Part shown: one piece after another, positions 1 to 8,128 of the stretch
Layout of the letters: each line of letters begins with the position of its first letter
Numbering within the stretch: the first letter of the stretch is position 1
DNA from: Pseudoclavibacter terrae
GTDB taxonomy: Bacteria > Actinomycetota > Actinomycetes > Actinomycetales > Microbacteriaceae
Assembly: GCF_008831075.1 (NCBI RefSeq)
Contig: NZ_WBJX01000001.1
Span: 816,515 to 880,514 of the forward strand
Direction: 5' to 3'
DNA: 64,000 nt
Made by a program: the position numbers and the translations under genes
The notes under the pieces: generated by a model
What the model saw: the letters and a program-made list of their open reading frames with translations, nothing else
The model's database searches: none
Told to the model about the DNA's origin: nothing

Positions 1-118
1 GGGCCCCGGGCGCTGTATGGGACTGCCCCGCCCCCCGCGCATGTCGACCGGGGGGCGGCACCCCCGGGCGCCGCCCGCTTCGTCGTACCCGGCGCCACGC
101 GCGCGGGGCCCGGTCGAA
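1..118. other. Left-edge sequence without a recognisable gene
   Basis: Very GC-rich DNA downstream of the WXG100 gene. It contains runs of G and C that could form GC hairpins but no T-tract. The plus-strand frame open here runs antisense through the WXG100 gene and looks like a shadow. Confidence 0.4.
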
Positions 119-409
119 TCAGACGCTGAAGAGCCGCCGCACGTCACCCTCGACGGTGCCATAGCTCGCGCTCGCGCTGCCGAGCGCGCCGTTGATCGCG
201 GAGATGCTCGACTCAACCTGCGCCTGCGTGGCCCGCCACTGCTGCACGAGTCCCTGGAAGGCGGTGGCCGCCTCGCCGCTCCACGAGCTTTCCAGGGCAG
301 TCAGGTTGCCGAGCAGGGCGGCCACCTCCGCCTGGACTCGGCCGATGGATGCGTGCGTGTTCGTCACCGTGAGTTGCAGCTGCTCGCTGTCGACCATGTA
401 GACGGCCAT
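119..409 (-). CDS. WXG100 (ESAT-6-like) family protein
   Basis: A 96-residue helical-hairpin protein of the WXG100 type. The central W-S-G turn lies near residues 42-44, between two amphipathic helices rich in Gln, Ala and Val. Family members are small proteins exported by type VII (ESX) secretion, usually as dimers. The ATG follows a good ribosome-binding site (AAGGGGG, 7 nt upstream on the minus strand). The protein lacks the C-terminal YxxxD/E signal, so it may need a partner. No second WXG100 gene or ESX machinery gene is visible, although a partner could lie beyond the left edge. The family call is firm; the cargo role is inferred. Confidence 0.85.
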   Translation of the reverse strand: MAVYMVDSEQLQLTVTNTHASIGRVQAEVAALLGNLTALESSWSGEAATAFQGLVQQWRATQAQVESSISAINGALGSASASYGTVEGDVRRLFSV

Positions 410-491
410 GGATGTTCCCCCTTCGTCGGCCGCCGGGCGGTTCCGGCGGCACCTCGCGAGAAGGCTACGGGGGAGGAGCGCGGCGCCGACT

Positions 492-2225
492 TCAGGAGTT
501 CGGGGCTGTGGACGAGGCGCTGTCCACAGGCGCGGACATGAGGAGTGGGAATTTGAGACGGAAGGTTGCTCCGCCGCCCGGAGTCTCGAAGACGTCGACC
601 TCGCCGTCGTGCGCCTTCATGATCGCGGAGACGATCGAGAGGCCGAGTCCGGATCCGCCGGTCTCGCGCGCTCGCGAGGTGTCCGCGCGCCAGAACCGCT
701 CGAAGATCTTCTCCCTGATCTGGGGCGGGATGCCCTCGCCGTGGTCGATGATGTCGACGATCGCGAGCTGATTCGGCAGGTCGACGGTGACGCCGACTTC
801 CAACGGTGAGCCCTCGGGCGTGTACCGCATGGCGTTGCCGAGCAGGTTCGAGATCGCCTGACGCACCTTGTCCTCGTTCGCGTGCACCATGGCAGGCACG
901 TCGCCGTAGTCGTCCTCGGCCTCCGGGGCCTCGTCCGTGCTCGGCTCGATGCCTCGGCGGCGGATGGGGAAGCCGCGGAGGGCAGGGCGTGGCAGCGGTC
1001 GCCTGCGCCAGATGGCGCGCCTCGCTGCGGCGGCTTCCGGGGCAGCGGCATCACCGACGGGGACCACGTCCGCGTCGATCGGCGCTGGCAGCTCGCCCGT
1101 CGTCGCCGTTCCCGGGACATCAGGCTCATCTCGGGGCTCCTGGATGATGCGGACTGGGAGCGCTCGGACGACGCGGTCCTTCGAAGTCGCGTGCGCGTCC
1201 ATGGCGGCGTCTTCTGCGATGGGCTCGAGGTCGATGACATCCTTGACGAGCTCACGCGTCTCATCGAGTCGTGCGAGCTGCAGGAGGTCCTCGACAAGAC
1301 CGCCCATTCTGAGCGCTTCCTTCTCGATGCGCTCCATGGCCTGCCCGACCTTCTCGGGGTCGTTCAGGGCGCCCATGCGGTAGAGCTCGGCGTAGCCGCG
1401 CACCGTGACGAGCGGGGTGCGCAACTCGTGGCTCGCGTCGCCGACGAAGCGGCGCATCTGGGCGATGGTGCGGGTGCGCTCATCGAAGGCGTGATCGATC
1501 CGCACGAGCATCGTGTTGAGGGAGCGCGACAGGCGCCCGACCTCGGTGTTCGGCGTGCCGGCGGGCAGTCGCTGCGAGTAGTCGCCTGAGGCGAACTGCA
1601 TGGCCGTCGCCTCGACCTGGCGCAGCGGCAGCAGGGTGGCGGAGACGAGGACTCGTGTGAGGGCCGCGCCGAAGATCACGACGGTCAGCCCGAACCCGAA
1701 GAAGATCGCCAGGAAGTTGACCATCGTCGCGTTGACGCTCGTCAGGGGGGCGGCGATGAGCAGCGTGCCACGCACCTGGTCGGCGGCGTACTCGCCCTCC
1801 GGCACGGTGATCGTCCGCCACGTCGCGCCGAGCGGGTCCTCAATGTCGAAGAGCGTCTGGCTTCCTCGGGTGGCGGCGTCGGAGGGCACCTCGGGCGCGA
1901 TCGCCTGCGGGCGCTGCCACTGCCCCCAGTTGTCGACGACGACATTCCCTTCGGCGTCGAGCACGGCGACGTACAGCGTCGAGGGCGCGATGCGGATCGC
2001 ATCGTAGGTGATCAGCCGGGACGAGGGGTCGGCGGCGAGGAACTGGGTGGGATCGCTCGCGTAGACGCTCAGCTGCGAGTCGGTCTGCGACACGAGCGTC
2101 GGCCGCAGCAGCAACGTCGTGCCGATGCCGGCCACGACGATGCCGAACGTCAACAGGGTGATGTTGACGATCGTCAGCTTGTTGCGAAGCGAGAGCCGAT
2201 CCCAGCGCCAGGCCTTGAACGGCAC
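492..2225 (-). CDS. HAMP-domain sensor histidine kinase
   Basis: Membrane sensor kinase of 577 residues. Transmembrane segment 1 is at about 17-40, an extracytoplasmic sensor region at 41-165, segment 2 at about 168-195, then HAMP at about 195-248. The HisKA helix carries the phospho-acceptor in S-H-E-L-R (His266), followed by the ATPase domain with N box (N460, N464), D-H-G-E-G (494-498) and G-G-S-G-L-G-L (523-529). It should phosphorylate the response regulator encoded 38 bp upstream. The GTG start has a GAGGGGAAG ribosome-binding site. About 85 residues rich in Pro, Arg and Ala (roughly 354-440) separate the dimerisation domain from the ATPase domain, where most relatives have a short linker. 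The signal sensed is unknown. Confidence 0.9.
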   Translation of the reverse strand: MPFKAWRWDRLSLRNKLTIVNITLLTFGIVVAGIGTTLLLRPTLVSQTDSQLSVYASDPTQFLAADPSSRLITYDAIRIAPSTLYVAVLDAEGNVVVDNWGQWQRPQAIAPEVPSDAATRGSQTLFDIEDPLGATWRTITVPEGEYAADQVRGTLLIAAPLTSVNATMVNFLAIFFGFGLTVVIFGAALTRVLVSATLLPLRQVEATAMQFASGDYSQRLPAGTPNTEVGRLSRSLNTMLVRIDHAFDERTRTIAQMRRFVGDASHELRTPLVTVRGYAELYRMGALNDPEKVGQAMERIEKEALRMGGLVEDLLQLARLDETRELVKDVIDLEPIAEDAAMDAHATSKDRVVRALPVRIIQEPRDEPDVPGTATTGELPAPIDADVVPVGDAAAPEAAAARRAIWRRRPLPRPALRGFPIRRRGIEPSTDEAPEAEDDYGDVPAMVHANEDKVRQAISNLLGNAMRYTPEGSPLEVGVTVDLPNQLAIVDIIDHGEGIPPQIREKIFERFWRADTSRARETGGSGLGLSIVSAIMKAHDGEVDVFETPGGGATFRLKFPLLMSAPVDSASSTAPNS

Positions 2226-2263
2226 CGCCTACTTCCCCTCGTGACCGGGCCTGGTCACCTCTG

Positions 2264-2962
2264 TCAGGCCTTGGCCCCGGAGACCTTCAGCATGTAGCCG
2301 AAGCCGCGCTTGGTCTGGATGAGGGGCTCCTCGGTGAACTGGTCGAGCTTGCGACGCAGGTAGGAGATGTACGACTCGACGATTCCGGCGTCGCCGTTGA
2401 AGTCGTACTCCCAGACGTGGTCGAGGATCTGTGCCTTGGAGAGCACGCGGTTCGGGTTGAGCATGAGGTAGCGCAGGAGCTTGAACTCCGTGGGGGAGAG
2501 CTCGATGGGCTCGTCGCCGATGAACACCTCGTGGGTGTCCTGGTCCATGGTGAGCTCGCCCGTGCGGATGACCGCTTCCTCCTCGGCCTGCATGGTGCGG
2601 CGGAGGATCGCCTTGATGCGGGCGACGATCTCGTCGAGGCTGAATGGCTTGGTGACGTAGTCGTCACCGCCTGCGTTGAGGCCCTCGATCTTGTCGTCGG
2701 TGTCATCCTTCGCCGTGAGGAAGAGGATCGGGCTCGTGTACCCGGATGCGCGGAGGCGCTTGGTGACGCCGAAGCCGTTCATGTCCGGGAGCATGACGTC
2801 GAGGACGATGAGGTCGGGCTCCTCTTCGATGACGGCAGAGATCGCGGCGGCGCCGTTGCCGACGGCACGCACCATGAACCCTGCGAAACGCAGGCTGGTC
2901 GACAGGAGTTCGCGGATGTTTGGCTCGTCGTCAACGACGAGAATCTTGGGGCCATCAGTCAT
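2264..2962 (-). CDS. OmpR/PhoB-family response regulator
   Basis: A 232-residue regulator. The receiver domain has acidic pocket D11-D12, phospho-acceptor D55 (V-L-D-V-M-L-P) and a conserved Thr/Lys pair; the C-terminal half is a winged helix. The motif V-W-E-Y-D-F-N-G-D with V-E-S-Y-I-S-Y-L-R-R-K resembles the actinobacterial PhoP/TrcR group rather than MtrA. It forms an operon with the kinase downstream. A GATACT -10 element ends 6 nt before the ATG, suggesting a leaderless transcript. The regulon is unknown; the 11-bp repeats before the NlpC/P60 genes at 12.8 and 14.2 kb have the layout such regulators bind, but the link is untested. Confidence 0.9.
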   Translation of the reverse strand: MTDGPKILVVDDEPNIRELLSTSLRFAGFMVRAVGNGAAAISAVIEEEPDLIVLDVMLPDMNGFGVTKRLRASGYTSPILFLTAKDDTDDKIEGLNAGGDDYVTKPFSLDEIVARIKAILRRTMQAEEEAVIRTGELTMDQDTHEVFIGDEPIELSPTEFKLLRYLMLNPNRVLSKAQILDHVWEYDFNGDAGIVESYISYLRRKLDQFTEEPLIQTKRGFGYMLKVSGAKA

Positions 2963-3092
2963 GCACTAAGTATCTTGACGCCGTCTGAGTGAAGTCTGAC
3001 GGCGCGCGGTGTCTCGGCTATGCGGGTGCGCTAATCTGCTGGGTCGCCCATGCGCGCACGGTCGGTGTGATCTGTTGCGTTACTGTGCCGAC

Positions 3093-3908
3093 ATGGAAGA
3101 CTCCCGAGTCCCGAGGTACACCCACGGCCACCACGCCAGCGTGCTCCGCTCGCACGCGCGCCGCACCGCCGAGAACTCCGCCGCCTACCTGCTTCCCGAG
3201 CTCGAAGCTGGGATGCGCGTGCTCGATGTCGGCTGCGGGCCCGGCTCCATCACCCTCGATCTTGCGGATCGAGTCGGGGGCACGGGACAGGTCACTGGCA
3301 TCGAGGTCGTCGACGAGCCCCTCGGCGTCGCTCGTGCCGCGGCAGCCGATCGCGGGGACGCGCGGACCAGGTTCCTCCTCGGCGACGTCTACGCGCTCGA
3401 CTTCGCTGACGGCGAGTTCGATGTGGTGCATGCGCATCAGGTGCTCCAGCATCTCGCCGACCCGGTGGCCGCCCTGCGGGAGATGCGCCGCGTGACGAAG
3501 CCAGGCGGGCTCATCGCGGTGCGGGACGTCGACTACGGGACCTGCGTCTGGGCTCCCCAGCTCCCGGCCCTCGACCACTGGCTCGCGATCTACGACCGTG
3601 TCGCGCGTTCGAACGACGGCGAGCCGAATGCCGGACGGTTCCTCCGGCGCTGGGCAAGGGCCGCTGGCCTCGACGAGACGCGCCTGACGGCCAGCGCCTG
3701 GATCTTCGCGACGCCCGACGAGCGCGAGTGGTGGGGATCCACCTGGGCGGAGCGTGCCACACGTTCGCGCTTCGCGGAGGACGCGCGTGCCAGGGGAATC
3801 GCCTCGGCGGGCGATCTCCAGCAGATCGCTGACGCCTGGTCCGCGTGGGCCGAGGACGGCGATGCCGAGTTCGTCATGACCCACGTGGAGCTGCTCGCCC
3901 GCGTGTGA
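3093..3908 (+). CDS. Class I SAM-dependent methyltransferase
   Basis: 271 residues. The SAM-binding motif V-L-D-V-G-C-G-P-G lies at about 43-51, the acidic end of strand 2 follows (G-I-E-V-V-D), and the post-motif region (G-D-V-Y-A-L-D-F, then F-D-V-V-H-A-H-Q-V-L-Q-H) is typical of UbiE/COQ5-like small-molecule methyltransferases. The frame is open 84 nt further upstream, but ATG 3093 is chosen because TACTGT ends 6 nt before it (leaderless promoter) and homology begins here. The substrate cannot be told. It is convergent with the XPB helicase gene, with stop codons about 20 bp apart. Confidence 0.85.
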   Translation: MEDSRVPRYTHGHHASVLRSHARRTAENSAAYLLPELEAGMRVLDVGCGPGSITLDLADRVGGTGQVTGIEVVDEPLGVARAAAADRGDARTRFLLGDVYALDFADGEFDVVHAHQVLQHLADPVAALREMRRVTKPGGLIAVRDVDYGTCVWAPQLPALDHWLAIYDRVARSNDGEPNAGRFLRRWARAAGLDETRLTASAWIFATPDEREWWGSTWAERATRSRFAEDARARGIASAGDLQQIADAWSAWAEDGDAEFVMTHVELLARV

Positions 3909-3927
3909 TCGGTGCGGACGGTAGGTG

Positions 3928-5574
3928 CTAGGCGGGGGCGAGGATCGCGTCGGCGTCCAGGATCTCGTACGAGTATCCCTGCTCTGCGAGGAAGCGCTGC
4001 CGGTTCTGCGCGAAGTCCTGGTCGACCGTCTCGCGCGAGACGAGCGTGTAGAACGACGCGGTCACGCCGCTCGAGCTCGGACGCAGCAGGCGGCCGAGGC
4101 GCTGGGCCTCCTCCTGCCTCGACCCGTACGAGCCGGAGATCTGCACGGCGACGGAGGCGTCGGGGAGATCGACAGAGAAGTTCGCCACCTTCGACACGAC
4201 CAGCACCTTCTCGCGTCCCTCGCGAAACGCCTGGAAGAGCTCCTCGCGTTCGGTGATGGGTGTCTGGCCCGTGAGCTTGGGCACGCCGAGCTCCTCGGCG
4301 ATGCTGTCGATCTGGTCGAGATACTGCGCGATGACGAGGATGTTCTCACCCTCGTGCTTGCGGATGAGGGCCTTCACGAGCTCGTGCTTTGCCGGTGCCG
4401 TCGCGGCGATGCGGTAGCGCTCGTCGTCGCTGGCCGCCGCGTATTCCATGCGGGTCTCGTACGGGAGGTCGACGCGCACCTCGTAGCACTTGGCCGGTGA
4501 GATGTAGCCCTGCGCCTCGATGTCCTTCCACGGGGCGTCGAACCGCTTGGGCCCGATGAGGCTGAACACGTCGCCTTCGCGGCCGTCCTCGCGCACGAGC
4601 GTCGCGGTGAGGCCGAGTCGTCGACGCGCCTGCAGTTCGGCGGTGAGCTTGAAGACGGGGGCAGGGAGGAGGTGCACCTCGTCGTAGACGATGAGGCCCC
4701 AGTCGAGGGCGTCGAGCAGCGACAGGTGCGTGTAGACGCCCTTCCGGCGCGCCGTGAGGATCTGGTACGTGGCGATCGTGACGGGTTTGATCTCCTTGAT
4801 CTCGCCCGAGTACTCGCCGATCTCTTCCTCTGTGAGCGTGGTTCGGCGCAGCAGCTCGTCGCGCCACTGCCTCGCGGAGACGGTGTTCGTCACGAGGATG
4901 AGGGTGCTCGTGGACGCCGTGGCCATCGCGCCGGCACCCACCAGGGTCTTGCCTGCGCCGCAGGGGAGCACGACGACCCCTGAGCCGCCCTCGAAGAAGT
5001 GGTCGACGGCGGAGCGCTGGTAGTCGCGCAGCTGCCATTCCGATTCGTCGAGCGCGATGGCGTGCGGCGTGCCAGGGGTGTACCCGGCGAGGTCCTCCGC
5101 CGGCCAGCCGAGCTTCACGAGCTGCTGCTTGAGCTCGCCGCGTGCCCACGCCTGGACGCGGAATCCTGACTCGCCGATCGGTCCTTCGAGGAGTGGCGCG
5201 ACGTGCTTGGCCTTGGAGATCTGCAGGAGCACGGCGGGGTCGTCGCTGGAGACGATGAGCTCACCGTCATCGTCTCGTGAGATGACGAGCTTGCCGTAGC
5301 GCGCCACCGTCTCGCGGATCTCCGCGGAGACCGAGGCGGGGACCGGGAACTTCGCGAAGCGCTCGAGCACATCGAGCATCTCGTCGGCCTCGTGCCCGGC
5401 GGCGCGTGCGTTCCAGAGCCCGAGGCGCGTGATGCGGTAGGTGTGGATGTGCTCGGGCGCGCGTTCCAGTTCGGCGAACACGGCCAGCGCGTGGCGGGCT
5501 GCTTCAGCGTCGGGATGCGCCACTTCGAGCAGGACAGTTCTGTCGCTCTGTACGATCAACGGTCCAAGTGCCAT
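3928..5574 (-). CDS. DNA repair helicase XPB (SF2)
   Basis: A 548-residue bacterial XPB. An N-terminal damage-recognition-like region (1-175) is followed by helicase domain 1 with Walker A P-C-G-A-G-K-T (204-210), the Walker B box D-E-V-H (298-301) and L-T-A-T (322-325). Domain 2 carries L-V-V-S-K-V-A-N-F-S-V-D-L-P and the Q-R-L-G-R-L-L-R-P arginine finger. Known bacterial XPB is a 3'-5' DNA translocase thought to act in nucleotide excision repair. Length is normal. The gene follows a helicase-associated protein gene on the same strand (73 bp gap), a pairing common in actinobacteria. TATGAT lies 8 nt before the ATG. Confidence 0.95.
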   Translation of the reverse strand: MALGPLIVQSDRTVLLEVAHPDAEAARHALAVFAELERAPEHIHTYRITRLGLWNARAAGHEADEMLDVLERFAKFPVPASVSAEIRETVARYGKLVISRDDDGELIVSSDDPAVLLQISKAKHVAPLLEGPIGESGFRVQAWARGELKQQLVKLGWPAEDLAGYTPGTPHAIALDESEWQLRDYQRSAVDHFFEGGSGVVVLPCGAGKTLVGAGAMATASTSTLILVTNTVSARQWRDELLRRTTLTEEEIGEYSGEIKEIKPVTIATYQILTARRKGVYTHLSLLDALDWGLIVYDEVHLLPAPVFKLTAELQARRRLGLTATLVREDGREGDVFSLIGPKRFDAPWKDIEAQGYISPAKCYEVRVDLPYETRMEYAAASDDERYRIAATAPAKHELVKALIRKHEGENILVIAQYLDQIDSIAEELGVPKLTGQTPITEREELFQAFREGREKVLVVSKVANFSVDLPDASVAVQISGSYGSRQEEAQRLGRLLRPSSSGVTASFYTLVSRETVDQDFAQNRQRFLAEQGYSYEILDADAILAPA

Positions 5575-5647
5575 AACGGTCGATCATACTCGTCGACATC
5601 CGTGCGCCTGAGTGCTTGTCGGTGACGCGCTGAGAATGCGTGGGCGG

Positions 5648-7306
5648 CTACTCGACGTCCGGCTGCTCGGAGAGCTGCACTTCGAGGATCGCGCGGATGG
5701 GCAGGGTTCGCTCGACGTCGGCCGCGAGGTCGCGCGCCCGCAGTCTGCCCGCCGCGACGCTCATCGGCACGAGACGGAGCGTGGTCTCCTTGCCGCCGCC
5801 GAGGTCCACGCGCACGGTGACCTCGCTCTTCGCCCGCCTGGCCACTTCCAGCTGCCGTTGCACCCACGTCTGCGCGTCGTCACCGGCATCGAGCCGGGTC
5901 GCCTCCTCGTGCAGCGCATCCGCGAAGCGCAGTGCGGCGTCGCTGGGGCCGAGCTCCCGAGCGGGGGCCGTCTCCCTCGGTCGCAGGGGAACGAGCTGAC
6001 CCTCGGCGTTCTCGGCGCTCGCCGGGTACCGGGCGTCGAGGAGCATGAGCACGACGGTGTCGCGAGACGCCGAGGAGACGAGCGCGCCTTCCCCCGACTG
6101 GCGCAACCCGAGCGGAGCGACCGCGGCATCCACCCGGAGCGCGTCCATGAGGGCGGGGTCCTGGCTCGTGACGATGGTCCCCGGCCTCACTGGATGCTCG
6201 CGAACCCGGACCCTGCCGTGCCGGTTGGAGGCCTCGCGGAGCAGGTACTCGACCGGTTGGGGGATGCCGGTGAGGGACAGCCTCGCCAGCGTCGCCTCGA
6301 TCTCGGAGATGGAGAGGCCCGTGCCGAGGGCGTGCGTCACGGACGCCTCGGAGAGGCGGTAGCTCGACGCGAGACCGCGTCGCTCCAGGGACGCCACCGC
6401 CTGCAGCGCCTGCTCGTCGACGGGGGCGAGCGGGCCGGGCGCGATGATCGAGAGGTCGGGTTGCAGATAGACGCCTGCCACCTCCTCAGGGAGCGCGGAT
6501 GCGAGGAGCTCGGCCGCGGCATGGAGGTCGTCGTGCGCGAGGAGGAGCCCGAGCTGGCTGAGCCGGCCCTCGACGGTCAGCCCGAGGAGCTCCGTCTGCG
6601 GGGTCGCGTGTCTCGCGCTGTCGCTGAGCAGTCCTGCGCGGTCTGCCACGCTGAGCTCGGCGAGCCAGCACTCCGCCAGTCGGCGCCAGCGATCGAGCGG
6701 AGCGCTCAGCCTGAACGTGCGGCCGGCGGCCGTCGGGCGCATCGCATCCGCGACCGGGCTGCAGAGGCCCAGGTCGAGCAGCCACTCGAAGAGCGGCGAG
6801 AGCACGGTCTGCTCGGTGTGCAGCTCGGCGGCGATGCGCCGGACCGTCGTAGCGCCGAATTGCAGGCCACCCCGACCGTCCCGGTAGGCGCGCGGGGCGA
6901 GGTCGAGCGAGGCGATCGCGTCCGCCGCGAGCTGGGCTGCGCCGTGGGCGCGCTCGGTGGCCTGGGGGAGCGGAGCGAGGTCGGCCTGCTCGACGTTCGC
7001 ATCGTCGCCCGACCCGGCAAGCTGTCGGGTGAGCGCGGCGGATGCGGCGGGCAGGAGCTCGGGTGCCTCCGGCGTGCCGACGGCGAGGCCTCGAAGCCGT
7101 GCGAGCTGCAGTGCCTCCACCGAGCCGGAGGCCAAGCGGGACGCATCCCGCCAGCCGAGCCTGGCCACGGCCTCGCCGATGGCGACCTCATCTGCGAGGG
7201 CCTCGGCGATGTCCATGGCCCCGTTCGAGCCGCGCATCGACAACCTGCGCCAGCTTGCGAGGGCGGCGAGGTCGGTGCGATCGAGGCTGCGGAGGAGTTG
7301 GAGCAC
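5648..7306 (-). CDS. Helicase-associated domain protein (XPB/Ssl2-like C-terminal domain)
   Basis: About 552 residues. The C-terminal half matches the Helicase_C_3 (XPB/Ssl2-like) family found beside actinobacterial XPB: D-L-S-I-I-A-P-G-P-L, then L-S-I-S-E-I-E-A-T-L. There is no Walker motif, so it is probably not an ATPase; winged-helix-like segments suggest DNA or partner binding. Partnership with XPB is inferred from co-orientation. The start is uncertain. The frame stays open far upstream because of GC bias, but the next gene ends at 7333, so translation probably begins at GTG 7306 or at a CTG overlapping that stop codon. Confidence 0.75.
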   Translation of the reverse strand: MLQLLRSLDRTDLAALASWRRLSMRGSNGAMDIAEALADEVAIGEAVARLGWRDASRLASGSVEALQLARLRGLAVGTPEAPELLPAASAALTRQLAGSGDDANVEQADLAPLPQATERAHGAAQLAADAIASLDLAPRAYRDGRGGLQFGATTVRRIAAELHTEQTVLSPLFEWLLDLGLCSPVADAMRPTAAGRTFRLSAPLDRWRRLAECWLAELSVADRAGLLSDSARHATPQTELLGLTVEGRLSQLGLLLAHDDLHAAAELLASALPEEVAGVYLQPDLSIIAPGPLAPVDEQALQAVASLERRGLASSYRLSEASVTHALGTGLSISEIEATLARLSLTGIPQPVEYLLREASNRHGRVRVREHPVRPGTIVTSQDPALMDALRVDAAVAPLGLRQSGEGALVSSASRDTVVLMLLDARYPASAENAEGQLVPLRPRETAPARELGPSDAALRFADALHEEATRLDAGDDAQTWVQRQLEVARRAKSEVTVRVDLGGGKETTLRLVPMSVAAGRLRARDLAADVERTLPIRAILEVQLSEQPDVE

Positions 7307-7332
7307 CCGCAGCGCGCTCGGGGAGGTGTCTA

Positions 7333-7602
7333 TCAGTTCTCGGACCTGCCCCGCGAACGTCGGTTCGCGACGACGCGCCAGATGATGAGCGACAGGATGA
7401 GGAGGAACGCGATCGGGAAGCCGAGGTAGGTGACGAAGAGGAGCGTCGGCCAGATCGGATTGGTGGCGTCCACTTCGATGCCGAGAAGCGGCGTCGCGAG
7501 CAGCACCAGGAGCGCGATGAACGAGATCGCCGCGATGCCGAGGGACATGAATGCGAGGATGCGTTCGCCCTTCGCGATGGGGGCGCCGTTGGAAGAGGTC
7601 AC
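7333..7602 (-). CDS. Small two-helix membrane protein
   Basis: 89 residues with two predicted membrane spans (about 16-37 and 50-72) and a basic C-terminal tail (R-R-S-R-G-R). I do not recognise a named family. It lies directly upstream of the helicase-associated gene, nearly overlapping it, so they probably share a transcript. The start is GTG 7602: TAGTCT ends 6 nt before it, the leaderless pattern seen across this window. Confidence 0.75.
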   Translation of the reverse strand: MTSSNGAPIAKGERILAFMSLGIAAISFIALLVLLATPLLGIEVDATNPIWPTLLFVTYLGFPIAFLLILSLIIWRVVANRRSRGRSEN

Positions 7603-7744
7603 CGAACCAGACTAATCGACATGCGCGCCACCGTAGACTGGTTCGGATCAGCCGCACGCCGCGGTCGACCAGGGGAGGCGAAGTTCGCCACCCCGCCTGT
7701 GAAAGTTCGATCTGGTGCTCTACGCGCCGAACAAGGAGATGGCC

Positions 7745-8128
7745 ATGCCCACCGGCAAGGTGAAGTTCTACGACGAGGACAAGGGATTCGGTTTCATTGC
7801 GGCCGACGACGGTCAGGAGATCTTCCTGCACGCGACGGCGCTGCCAGCAGGGACCTCGTCGGTGCGCCCGGGAACGAAGCTCGAGTTCGGCATCGCCGAC
7901 GGCCGACGCGGTGCGCAGGCGCTGTCGGTTCGTGTCCTCGAGGCGCCACCGAGCGTCGCGCGCATCCAGCGCAAGTCGCCTGATGACATGGCGGTCATCA
8001 TCGAGGACCTCGTGAAGCTGCTCGACACGGTTGGCGGCGCGATGCGTCGAGGCCGTTACCCAGAGAAGCCGCAGGGCGCGAAGATCGCAGCGATGCTCCG
8101 TCGCGTCGCGGACGACTTGGACGCCTGA
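7745..8128 (+). CDS. Cold-shock domain protein with C-terminal extension
   Basis: 127 residues. The N-terminal 65 residues form a cold-shock OB fold with RNP1 K-G-F-G-F-I and RNP2 E-I-F-L-H, which binds single-stranded RNA/DNA. The remaining 60 residues are helical and basic; this long form is common in actinobacteria. ATG 7745 has an AAGGAG site at 7733-7738 with ideal spacing; in-frame starts upstream do not. The roughly 100-nt region between a TAGACT-like -10 near 7638 and the start could be a regulatory leader, as in other cold-shock genes. It overlaps the DUF3027 gene by 1 nt (TGATG). Confidence 0.92.
   Translation: MPTGKVKFYDEDKGFGFIAADDGQEIFLHATALPAGTSSVRPGTKLEFGIADGRRGAQALSVRVLEAPPSVARIQRKSPDDMAVIIEDLVKLLDTVGGAMRRGRYPEKPQGAKIAAMLRRVADDLDA

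Noticed and set aside
492-2962. Naming the two-component pair MtrAB
   Set aside because: The regulator's C-terminal motif (V-W-E-Y-D-F-N-G-D, V-E-S-Y-I-S-Y-L) resembles PhoP/TrcR rather than MtrA, and no lpqB gene follows the kinase.
5612-7429. 605-codon open frame on the plus strand opposite the helicase-associated gene
   Set aside because: Its product is Arg/Gly/Ala-rich with no domain, the frame is an antisense shadow caused by GC-rich codons, and the minus-strand protein has clear homology.
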